From assembly GCF_027923225.1 (NCBI RefSeq), contig NZ_BSDI01000011.1:1-64000 (forward strand): a DNA stretch of 64,000 bases, read 5' to 3'. Within the stretch, counting starts at the first letter, position 1. Every line of letters begins with the position of its first letter. A model generated the notes under the pieces. The model did no database searches. It saw nothing but the letters and a program-made list of their open reading frames with translations, and was not told where the DNA came from. This DNA comes from Phytohabitans aurantiacus. Its GTDB lineage: Bacteria > Actinomycetota > Actinomycetes > Mycobacteriales > Micromonosporaceae. The position numbers and the translations under genes were made by a program. Below, one piece after another: positions 7,903 to 15,499 of the stretch.

Positions 7903-8352
7903 ATGAGCGGGATCATGACGAAGTGGGCTGTCCTTCAGGAGTACCAGATCAGCGACAAGGACCTCGACGCGGCCGGCACGGTCAGTGACGACGCCCTTGC
8001 GCGCTGGGTCGACGCCGCGCGCGAGGCGTACCTGGACGGCTGTCCCACCCTGCTCGCCGCCGGCCGGGAGCCCGGCGTGGCGCTGCGGCACCGGACGGCC
8101 GCGCTGCCCGGCGGCGCGCTGCTCGGCCGGCCCACAGACGTCGTGGTCACCGCGAGCGTCAAGGAGTTCCGGCCGGCGTCGTTCACGATCGCGGTGCGGG
8201 TGCGGCCGGGTGGCGGTGACCGGGAGATTCCCGTCAACGCCTCGTGCGTGGTCCGGCTTGACGACGCGGCGACGGGCGAGCCTCGTCAGCTGGGCAACGA
8301 GATCCGCGACGAGCTGATCGCCCTGGAGCAGAGCGCCAGCTACTACAACTGA
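7903..8352 (+). CDS. Hotdog-fold acyl-CoA thioesterase-like protein
   Basis: 149-residue protein of single hotdog-domain size. An N-terminal QEYQISDKDLDAAGTVSDDALARWVDAAREAYL segment resembles the 4-hydroxybenzoyl-CoA thioesterase/FabZ-like helix region, and the C-terminal half alternates beta strands. No family-specific catalytic residue is certain. Being divergent from matB suggests a linked acyl-CoA role, possibly hydrolysis of an acyl-CoA. ATG 7903 (after GTGGAG) or ATG 7915 could be the start. Confidence 0.65.
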   Translation: MSGIMTKWAVLQEYQISDKDLDAAGTVSDDALARWVDAAREAYLDGCPTLLAAGREPGVALRHRTAALPGGALLGRPTDVVVTASVKEFRPASFTIAVRVRPGGGDREIPVNASCVVRLDDAATGEPRQLGNEIRDELIALEQSASYYN

Positions 8353-8384
8353 ACGTCCAACCGGGGTTCCCACGCCCCCATGTG

Positions 8385-8399
8385 GTGACCGTCGGTCAC
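8385..8399. promoter_or_regulatory. GTGACC-3-GGTCAC inverted repeat upstream of SARP gene
   Basis: A perfect 6-bp inverted repeat with a 3-nt spacer lies 33 nt after the hotdog stop and about 140 nt before the SARP start. A TACACT -10-like box follows at 8511-8516. The repeat could be an operator for the SARP promoter or a small terminator; its short, symmetric form favours a protein site. Confidence 0.35.
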
Positions 8400-8537
8400 A
8401 CTCAAGCTCACGCTCCCCCGTGCGCATCGCAAACGGTGTGGCCGGTGGGCACTACGCGGGAACCCCGTGGACGAAATCCAGCCTGTCGGACCCCGTGATA
8501 CAAACGTTCATACACTCCCACACACCTGCGAGGTTGG

Positions 8538-11537
8538 ATGCGGTACACGGTGCTCGGACCGGTGACGGTGGTCACCGCGGAGCACCAGCACCGGCTTCCG
8601 CGCGCGCAGACCCGCGGGTTGCTCGCATACATGCTGCTCAACCTCGGACAGCGGGTGTCCCGTGAGGCGATGATCGAGGCGCTGTGGGGTGGGGCGGCGC
8701 CGTCGACCGCCAAGTCTCAGGTGCACAACGCGATCACGGTGATCCGGGCCCGCCTCGCCGAGCTGGGCGCCGACGAGGTGTTCGTGGGCGGGCCGTCCGG
8801 ATACCAGCTGCTGGTGGAGCCCGACCAGGTCGACGCGGCCGCGTTCGAGGCGAAGGCCCGCCAGGCGAGGCAGGTCGCCGATCGGGGCGCGCGCGAGGAG
8901 GCCGCCGCGCTGCTACGCGAGGGCCTCGCGCTGTGGCAGGGCGCCCCGCTCGCCGACGCGAGCGGGGCCTACGTCGACGCCGCCCGCGCCCGGCTCGTCG
9001 AGCGCCGGCTGACCGCATACGAGGACCTGGCCGACGCCGAACTGGAGCTTGGCCGCGCCGAGGCGGTGGTCACCGAGATCGCGCCGCTCGTCGACGAGTA
9101 CCCGATGCGGGAGCGGCTGCGGGCCCGGCAGATGACCGCGCTGTACCGCAGCGGCCGGCAGGTCGAGGCGCTGCAGAGCTACCGCGCGTACCGCACGCTG
9201 CTCGCCGAGCACGAAGGGCTGGACCCGGGGCGCGAGATCGCCGACCTGGAGAGCCTGATCCTGCGTGCGGAACTGCCCGAGGCGCCCCAGCGTACCGAAG
9301 CCTCCGTGCCGGCCCTGTTGCCGCCCGACATCCCCGACTTCACGGGGCGGTCCGGCGAGGTCGACGCCGTCTACCGGCTGCTGACCGAGACCCGCCAGCC
9401 CACCGCGCTGGCGATCGCCGGCATCGCGGGGATGGGCGGCGTCGGCAAGACCACGCTTGCGGTGCGGTCGGCGCACCTCGCCGCGACCGGGTACCCGGAT
9501 GGCCAGCTCTACGTCAACCTGCGCGGCGCGCAGGCGAGCCCGCTCGACCCCGGTGACGTGCTGGCCAGGTTCCTGCGCGCGCTCGGCGTCGACAACCGGG
9601 CCATCCCGCACGACCTGGCGGAGCGCACCGAGCTGTACCGCAGCCGGGTAGCCGGCCGTCGCGTGCTGGTCGTGCTCGACAACGCCGCGTCCGAGGAGCA
9701 GATCCGCCCCTTGCTGCCGGGCGCGCCCACCTGCGCCGTGCTGATCACCAGCCGCGCCCGGCTCACCGGCGTCGAGGGGGCCCGCTGGATCGACCTGGAG
9801 GTGTTCAGCCCCGGCGAGGCCATCGAGCTGCTGGCGGTGGTGGCCGACGACGGCCGGGTCGCGGCGCAGCGGTCGGACGCCGCCGAGATCGTCCGGCTGT
9901 GCGGCGGGCTGCCGCTCGCGGTACGCGTGGCCGGCGCGCGGCTGACCGCCCGGCCGACCTGGCGGCTCGCGCACCTGGCCCGGATGCTCGGTGACGAGCG
10001 TCAACGGCTCGACCGGCTGGCCACTGGTGATCTTGAGGTGCGCGCTTCGCTGGCCCTCAGCTACCAGGCTCTCGACCCGGAGTCCAGGCGGCTGCTGCGG
10101 CTGCTCGGCCTCTTCGACGTGCCGCACTTCTCCGCGTGGCTGGCCGCCGCGGTACTGGAACGGCCCGTCGACGACGCCGCCGCCCACCTGGAGGCGCTGG
10201 TCGACGCGCAGCTGCTGGGCGGCACGGGCACCGACGAGGCCGGCCAGAACCGCTACCGCTTCCACGACCTGGTCCGGCTCTACGCCCGCGAACGCGCGGA
10301 GCGCGAAGACAGCGAGGAAGACCGGGCCGCCGCGCTGGCGCGGGGTTTCGGGGGATGGCTCGCCGTCGCCGAGCGCCTGGCTGATCGAGTACCGGGGCCC
10401 CCGTTCGCGCCGATCAGTGGCTCGGCGCCACGGCCCGCTCTCGACTGGGACGACGACGGTGGCGACCCGCTGACGTGGTTCGACGCGGAGCGCAGCGCGC
10501 TGATCGCCGCGATCCGCCAGGCGTGCGCGCTGGGCCTCGACGAGCTGGCGTTCGACCTGGCCGGGTGCATGGAGAAGTACTTCGACATCCGCGGCATGTA
10601 CACCGAATGGCAGGCCATCAACACGCGGGTCATCGAGGTGTGCCGCGCCAACGGCAACCTGCGCGGCGAGGCGGTCATGCGGCGCGGCCTCACCGAGGTC
10701 GTCACCTGGAACACCATCGACCACACCGGTGAGGCGATGGTGCGGTTCGATACCGAGGCGAACGAGCTCGTGGCGATGTTCGAGGCGTTGGGGGAGCAGC
10801 GCGGCATGTCCGACGCTGAGGTCAACTGCGCGTGGGCCGCCTCGGCCAAGGGCGCCTCGGCCGAGGCGGTGGAGCATGGCCTGCGGGCGTTGAGCCTCGC
10901 TCAGGAGACCGGCCACATCGGAGGCGAGGCTCGTGCGCACGTCGCGATCGCGGTCGCCCGCGCCGAGCAGCAGGATCTCATGGCCGCGTTCGGGCATCTG
11001 ACGCAGGCGCTGGAGCGGATACGCACGCTGGGCAACCCGCGCTACGAGGCGGCCGTCCTGCAGTTCATGGGGATCGGGTACGTGCGGGCCGGCGACCTGG
11101 ACTCGGCGGAGCGGGTACTGGACGAGTCGCTCGCCATCTCCCGGCGCCTCCGCGACAGCTACACCGAGGTGCTGACCATGCTGGAGCTGGCCCGCCTGTA
11201 CCTGCGCCGGGGCGACCCGAGAGCACGGACGGCGGCGGAGACCTCGCTGGCGTTGGGGCGCGAGTACACCATGAGCCACCACGTCGCCGACTCGCTCGGC
11301 GTACTCGGCGAGATCGAGCTGGCCGCCGGCCGGCCCGACAAGGCGGCCAAGCACCTGGAAGAGTCGGTGGCGCTGTGGCGCACCCGCGGCTGGCTGTCGT
11401 TTCTGGCGGGCGCCCTGGCGGAGCTGGGCAAGGCGTACACGGAGACGGATCCCGAGGCCGCGAAGGCAGCCTTCGACGAGGCGCGCGAGCTCTATCTCCG
11501 CCTCGACAACGCCGAGGCCGCAGCCGCTCTCCCCTGA
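8538..11537 (+). CDS. AfsR/SARP-family regulator, NB-ARC and TPR
   Basis: 999-residue cytoplasmic regulator. Order: OmpR-type winged helix (about 1-95), BTAD helical domain (about 100-245), STAND/NB-ARC ATPase (about 265-560; Walker A GMGGVGKTT near 297-306, LVVLDNA Walker B) and a TPR-like helical C-terminal half. This is the AfsR architecture, in which ATP-controlled oligomers recruit RNA polymerase to direct-repeat promoters. Targets cannot be read from here; no biosynthetic cluster adjoins it. The ATG is preceded by GAGG. The 3' end overlaps the convergent permease gene by 46 nt. A shorter paralog lies at 54479-57316. Confidence 0.85.
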   Translation: MRYTVLGPVTVVTAEHQHRLPRAQTRGLLAYMLLNLGQRVSREAMIEALWGGAAPSTAKSQVHNAITVIRARLAELGADEVFVGGPSGYQLLVEPDQVDAAAFEAKARQARQVADRGAREEAAALLREGLALWQGAPLADASGAYVDAARARLVERRLTAYEDLADAELELGRAEAVVTEIAPLVDEYPMRERLRARQMTALYRSGRQVEALQSYRAYRTLLAEHEGLDPGREIADLESLILRAELPEAPQRTEASVPALLPPDIPDFTGRSGEVDAVYRLLTETRQPTALAIAGIAGMGGVGKTTLAVRSAHLAATGYPDGQLYVNLRGAQASPLDPGDVLARFLRALGVDNRAIPHDLAERTELYRSRVAGRRVLVVLDNAASEEQIRPLLPGAPTCAVLITSRARLTGVEGARWIDLEVFSPGEAIELLAVVADDGRVAAQRSDAAEIVRLCGGLPLAVRVAGARLTARPTWRLAHLARMLGDERQRLDRLATGDLEVRASLALSYQALDPESRRLLRLLGLFDVPHFSAWLAAAVLERPVDDAAAHLEALVDAQLLGGTGTDEAGQNRYRFHDLVRLYARERAEREDSEEDRAAALARGFGGWLAVAERLADRVPGPPFAPISGSAPRPALDWDDDGGDPLTWFDAERSALIAAIRQACALGLDELAFDLAGCMEKYFDIRGMYTEWQAINTRVIEVCRANGNLRGEAVMRRGLTEVVTWNTIDHTGEAMVRFDTEANELVAMFEALGEQRGMSDAEVNCAWAASAKGASAEAVEHGLRALSLAQETGHIGGEARAHVAIAVARAEQQDLMAAFGHLTQALERIRTLGNPRYEAAVLQFMGIGYVRAGDLDSAERVLDESLAISRRLRDSYTEVLTMLELARLYLRRGDPRARTAAETSLALGREYTMSHHVADSLGVLGEIELAAGRPDKAAKHLEESVALWRTRGWLSFLAGALAELGKAYTETDPEAAKAAFDEARELYLRLDNAEAAAALP

Positions 11538-12757
11538 TTGCGGGTGTGGGCGTCGTAGAGGAGCGCGGCGGCGGCGATGGCCAGCGCCCACACGATGTAC
11601 CGTCCGGTCAGGAGCAGGAGCACCACGACCGCGACCAGTGCCACCGTCGCCATACGGTGCGACCAGGTGCCCCGGGGCAGCAGGCGCAGGGCGGCGGCCA
11701 TGCCGAGCACGTACACCGTCGCGAAGCAGCCGGTCGTCAGCAGCACGGAGGGGCGCGGGTCGACACCGGTGACCGCGACCGCTCCGAGCGACACAGTGGA
11801 CAGTACGGCGATGACGGCGAGACTGCGCCTGGGTACCGTGCCGGCCTCGCTGCCACGGGCGAACCAGGCCGGTAGGGCGCCGTCGCGGCCCAGCGCGGCA
11901 CCGAGCTTGGCGGCGCCCGCGAAGTAGGCGTTCATCGCGCCGAGCGTCAGCAACAGTGCCGCCCCGGCTGCCAGTACCCGCACCTCACCACCGACCCCGA
12001 TGGCGAGCAACTCGGCGAGCGGCGCGTCGGACGTGCCCGCGGCGGAGCCGAGCACCAGCACGCTGGCGGCGGCGATGGCGAAGTACAGCAGGCCGACCAC
12101 CACCACGGCGATGACGGTGGCGCGGGGCAGGTCGCGTGCCGGGTGGCGGAAGTCGGCGGCCAGGTGGGTGACCGCTTCCCAGCCCGCGAAGCCCCACACG
12201 AGCAGGGCGGCGGCGGGCCCGATCGCGAGCCAGCCGTGCGGTGCGAACGGCTCCAGGTTGGACAGTCGCGCGTGCGGCAGCGCCGTGAGCGTGGCGGTCA
12301 GCAGCAGGACGACCAGAAGCGCCGCGAGTCCAAATTGGAGCCTGCCGGAGACGCGTAACCCGCCCGCGTTGGTGGCGGTGACGAACGCGATCAGCAGCGC
12401 CCCGGTGATGAGCGTGGTGCGGGTACCGCCGCCGACGGCCGCTGACACGTAGGCGCCGGCGAACATCGCGGCCGCTGGCGCACCGGCCGGGATCGCGAAG
12501 TAGAAGCACCAACCAACGACCGCCGCGGCGCGCCGGCCGAACGCCCGCCGCACGTACGTGGAGACGCCGCCCGAGTCCGGGTACCGGGCGCCGAGCGCCG
12601 CGAACGTGGTGGCCAGCGGCACCGACAGTGCGATCAGCGCGAGCCAGGCGAGAAGCGACGCGGGTCCGGCGGTCTCGGCGGCGAGCGCGGGCAGGGCGAT
12701 CACGCCGGTGCCGAGGACGGCTCCGATCGACAGGGCAGCCCCTTGCGGCACGGTCAT
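11492..12757 (-). CDS. APC-superfamily amino acid permease
   Basis: About 421-residue membrane protein with around twelve hydrophobic helices. The N-terminal GAVLGTGVIALPALAAE motif is the unwound helix-1 substrate site of APC transporters, and PDSGGVSTYVRRAFG is the helix 2-3 region. It is divergent from a MocR-type regulator across a compact operator, so the regulator probably controls uptake of an amino acid or amine. ATG 12757 is chosen; GTG 12766 would add three residues but lacks spacing for a ribosome site. Substrate unknown. Confidence 0.83.
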   Translation of the reverse strand: MTVPQGAALSIGAVLGTGVIALPALAAETAGPASLLAWLALIALSVPLATTFAALGARYPDSGGVSTYVRRAFGRRAAAVVGWCFYFAIPAGAPAAAMFAGAYVSAAVGGGTRTTLITGALLIAFVTATNAGGLRVSGRLQFGLAALLVVLLLTATLTALPHARLSNLEPFAPHGWLAIGPAAALLVWGFAGWEAVTHLAADFRHPARDLPRATVIAVVVVGLLYFAIAAASVLVLGSAAGTSDAPLAELLAIGVGGEVRVLAAGAALLLTLGAMNAYFAGAAKLGAALGRDGALPAWFARGSEAGTVPRRSLAVIAVLSTVSLGAVAVTGVDPRPSVLLTTGCFATVYVLGMAAALRLLPRGTWSHRMATVALVAVVVLLLLTGRYIVWALAIAAAALLYDAHTRNQGRAAAASALSRRR

Positions 12758-12786
12758 TCTATTCACGCCCTACCGTAAGGACGTAC

Positions 12787-12833
12787 ATTGGCCCGGTAGA
12801 AGTGCCAATGCTGGCAGAAGTGATTGGGCCAAT
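12787..12833. promoter_or_regulatory. Nested ATTGG/CCAAT operator between permease and mocR
   Basis: ATTGGCCC (12787-12794) and GGGCCAAT (12826-12833) are perfect inverted arms. Inside them TGCCA (12803-12807) and TGGCA (12812-12816) form a second inverted repeat. Four ATTGG/CCAAT half-sites result (12787, 12805, 12824, 12829). The block fills the space between the divergent permease and MocR starts. MocR proteins commonly bind repeated half-sites in such gaps, so it is the likely site for both autoregulation and transporter control. Confidence 0.65.
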
Positions 12834-12834
12834 C

Positions 12835-14262
12835 ATGGACCTGCACATTAGCCTCGCCGGGCGCGGTGACCTGGCCACCCAGATCTACCGCCAGATCCTC
12901 GACGCGGTGGTCGACGGCCGGTTACGCCCCGGCGAGCGGATGCCGCCGACCCGCGAACTGGCCCGGCGCCTGGCGGTGTCGCGCAACACGGTGGCGCTGG
13001 CGTACGAACGGCTGACCGCGGAGGGCTTCCTCGTCGGGCGGGTCGGCGCCGGCACGTTCGTCTGCCGCGAGGCGCTCGACCGGCGGCGGACGCGTACGGC
13101 GCCGGCTGGGCGGGGCGTGGAGCCGAGGCGGTTCTGGCGCACCGCGCCGTCGCCGGTCACCGGGTTCGGCACGGGGCCGTACGACTTCACGGTCGGGGTA
13201 CCGGACATCCAGATCTTCCCGTTGGAGACGTGGCGCCGCCTGGTGGCGCAGGAGTTGCGGCTCGCCACCATCCAGCAGGCCGACTACAGCGAGCCCGCCG
13301 GGCACCCCGGTCTCCGGGCGGCGATCGCCCGGTACGTCGGCGTGGCCCGCTCGGTGCGGGCGGCACCCGACGATGTGCTCGTCACGCACGGGGCGCAGCA
13401 GGCCCTCGATCTGGTCGGCCGGATCCTCATCGAGCCGGGCACCCGGGTGGCGGTGGAGGAGCCCGGGTACCCGCCGGCGCGGTTGCTCTTCGAGTCGCTG
13501 GGCGCGCGGGTCACCGGCGTACCCGTCGACGGCGAGGGCCTCGACGTGGCCGCGTTACCGGCCGACGCCCGCCTCGTCTACGTCACGCCTTCCCACCAGT
13601 ACCCGCTGGGCGTGCCGATGTCGCTGCGCAGGCGCGCCGCGCTGCTCGCCTGGGCCGAACGCCACCGCGCGGTGGTGGTGGAGGACGACTACGACAGCGA
13701 GTTCCGCTTCGAGGATCGCCCGCTGGAACCGTTGCAGAGCATCGACCGCGATGGCCGCGTCGTCTACATTGGCACGTTCTCCAAGACGATGCTTCCCATG
13801 CTGCGGCTCGGTTTCCTGGTGCCGCCGGCATCCCTGCGACCGGCGCTGGTGAGCGCCAAGCGCCTGACGGACTGGCACGGCGAACTGTCCAATCAGGCAG
13901 CGCTGGCCCGGTTCCTCGACGACGGGCACCTGGCTCGCCACGTGCGCCGGGCCACCCGGGTGTACGCCGACCGGCACGCCGCGGTGGTCGGCGCGCTGCG
14001 GCGCGACTTCGCCGGCTGGCTGGAGCCGGTGCCATCGGTCGCCGGATTGCACGTCTGCGCCCGGCTGGCGCCCGGCGCGGATGTCGACCTCACCGCGGTG
14101 GTACGCCGTGCGGCCGAGGCGGGCGTGGCGGTGACCGAGCTGGCCCGCTTCTGCGGCGACCGCCCCGCCCAGCATGGCCTGGTGATCGGTTACGGCGCGC
14201 TGCCCACCGATCGCATAGCCAAGGGTCTATCCGTGATCAGGGCGTCCCTCAAGTCGCCCTAA
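12835..14262 (+). CDS. MocR/PdxR-family regulator (GntR plus aminotransferase)
   Basis: 475-residue regulator. Residues 10-76 are a GntR winged helix (PTRELARRLAVSRNTVALAYE) and 110-470 a fold-type I aminotransferase-like domain with the PLP lysine K317 in TFSKTMLP. It is expected to sense an amino compound through PLP chemistry and control the divergent permease. Two rare TTA leucine codons (L30, L241) could make translation depend on a bldA-type tRNA. The last ten or so residues and the stop codon are supplied by palindrome copy 2, so the native C-terminus was probably replaced. ATG 12835 gives the usual MDLHISLAGRGDL start; ATG 12808 lies inside the operator. Confidence 0.85.
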   Translation: MDLHISLAGRGDLATQIYRQILDAVVDGRLRPGERMPPTRELARRLAVSRNTVALAYERLTAEGFLVGRVGAGTFVCREALDRRRTRTAPAGRGVEPRRFWRTAPSPVTGFGTGPYDFTVGVPDIQIFPLETWRRLVAQELRLATIQQADYSEPAGHPGLRAAIARYVGVARSVRAAPDDVLVTHGAQQALDLVGRILIEPGTRVAVEEPGYPPARLLFESLGARVTGVPVDGEGLDVAALPADARLVYVTPSHQYPLGVPMSLRRRAALLAWAERHRAVVVEDDYDSEFRFEDRPLEPLQSIDRDGRVVYIGTFSKTMLPMLRLGFLVPPASLRPALVSAKRLTDWHGELSNQAALARFLDDGHLARHVRRATRVYADRHAAVVGALRRDFAGWLEPVPSVAGLHVCARLAPGADVDLTAVVRRAAEAGVAVTELARFCGDRPAQHGLVIGYGALPTDRIAKGLSVIRASLKSP

Positions 14263-14285
14263 CGACTTCAGGGACGCCCTGATCA
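14234..14285 (+). terminator. 52-nt palindrome, copy 2 (supplies mocR stop)
   Basis: Same sequence as copy 1, including the C-C mismatch. The TAA in its loop (14260-14262) is the stop codon of the mocR gene, and the end lies 3 nt from the stop of the convergent CBM gene. Plus orientation. The coding overlap shows that the element can sit inside an open frame. Confidence 0.8.
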
Positions 14286-14288
14286 CGA

Positions 14289-15197
14289 TTAGCCCAGGAG
14301 GCTGATCTTGTCGATTCGGGGCGCGAAGTAGCCCGGGTTGCTGAAAGCCAGCTTGTTCCTCCCGGCCCGCAGCTCGATCGTGAACGTCTGCGTCGCCACC
14401 GTGTCCCACCCGCCGCTCGACGGAAAGCGCAGCAGCAGCGGCCGGTCGTCGTTGATGGAGAGCAGCACGTTGCGGTCTTCGCCGGTGACGTACGCGACGG
14501 TCAGCGCGTACCGGGTCGCCCGCGCCACCGTCACCCCGTTGAAGACGAGCGCTCCGGAGTTGCCGGCCTGGTCCGTGCCGATCTGGTGCACGAGCCGACC
14601 GCCCGAGGCCGCCGGCTCGGCGAGTACCTCGGCGGCACCGACGAGCAGCGCGTCCTCGGCCTCGACGGACGTCGTCAGGGACCCACCGGTGTTCGTCGGG
14701 CTGACCGCGGGCGTCGTGGCGGGCGGGTCGTCGGGGGTTGGCGGCAGGGTCGTGGGCGCACCGGTCGGGCCGGGGCCGAGACCGGAGTCGGCGGTGACCT
14801 GTGCGGGTGGGGCGGTCGGCGTGCCGAGCGCGACCCCGTCGCCGGTGGGCGGGTCGTCGAGCGTGATGATCGAGACCGTCACCGCGAGCGCGACCGCGAC
14901 GGCACCGCCGGCGATCACGGCGATCGGCGTGCGGCGGCGGCGTGCCCGGTGCGCCGGGCCGCTGGCCGGCTCGTCCTCGTCGGGCAGCGAGGGCGCCGCG
15001 TACGGGGTCACGCCCCGATCGCCGTCGTCGCCGGAGTCGGGCTCGGCCGCGTGCCGGCCGCCACTCGTGGGCGCGCCACTCACGCTCGCCGGACCGCTGG
15101 GGCTCTCCACCGAGCCGTCCGGCGCGTCATCTGGCGAGCTGTTGAGCCAGCCACCGACCCTCAACCGGTCTGGCGGACCGTCACCTGGCCTGGTCAT
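14289..15197 (-). CDS. Single-pass membrane protein with CBM6/35-like domain
   Basis: 302 residues. Residues 1-85 are acidic, proline-rich and probably disordered in the cytoplasm. Then come an RARRRR stop-transfer cluster, one membrane helix (about 91-112) and a Pro/Thr linker (115-175). The outer domain of about 125 residues starts with an EAEDALL strand and ends with RNKLAFSNPGYFAPRIDKISL. That beta-sandwich pattern, including the opening E-A-E and the closing IDKI strand, is typical of CBM6/CBM35 carbohydrate-binding modules. No catalytic domain, so surface glycan binding or sensing is inferred. A GntR, sigma or kinase partner is not present next to it. Confidence 0.68.
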   Translation of the reverse strand: MTRPGDGPPDRLRVGGWLNSSPDDAPDGSVESPSGPASVSGAPTSGGRHAAEPDSGDDGDRGVTPYAAPSLPDEDEPASGPAHRARRRRTPIAVIAGGAVAVALAVTVSIITLDDPPTGDGVALGTPTAPPAQVTADSGLGPGPTGAPTTLPPTPDDPPATTPAVSPTNTGGSLTTSVEAEDALLVGAAEVLAEPAASGGRLVHQIGTDQAGNSGALVFNGVTVARATRYALTVAYVTGEDRNVLLSINDDRPLLLRFPSSGGWDTVATQTFTIELRAGRNKLAFSNPGYFAPRIDKISLLG

Positions 15198-15499
15198 GCG
15201 CCGTCTTCCGCAGCCGACACCATGCCACCTCTCGTCCCCCGGCCCCCAAGACCAACACGCGGCGTGGAGAGTATCCTGATCAGCCGCTCAGGGCAATCGT
15301 AAGGAATGTATGTCGGTTCCTTGCGATTGCCGAATGGCAGCGCAAACCCCCAGGGGATGTTAGCCCCCAAGGGCAAGCAGTGCATTCTGATCTGTTGACT
15401 TCAAAATAGATAAGGATCAGTGTTCCGAACCAGCGAGCGGTCCCGTCGGGGCGCGAATCGCGCGACTCCTGTTATTGGCGCCGCCGCAAGGGAGGAACG
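15198..15499. promoter_or_regulatory. Divergent intergenic region with 15-bp inverted repeat
   Basis: This 302-nt gap separates the CBM protein and peroxidase genes. Arms GGCAATCGTAAGGAA (15292-15306) and TTCCTTGCGATTGCC (15317-15331) pair with one G-U. A TTGACT hexamer at 15395-15400 may be a -35 box for the peroxidase, but no well-spaced -10 is obvious. I see no gene. The arms could be an operator or an attenuator in the peroxidase leader. Confidence 0.45.

Noticed and set aside
8538..11537. SARP regulators as sign of an antibiotic gene cluster
   Set aside because: No polyketide, peptide or terpene synthase lies nearby; MatB alone is not evidence of a cluster.
15395..15417. TTGACT...TAAGGAT as a standard promoter for the peroxidase
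   Set aside because: Spacing is about 10 nt, too short for a -35/-10 pair.
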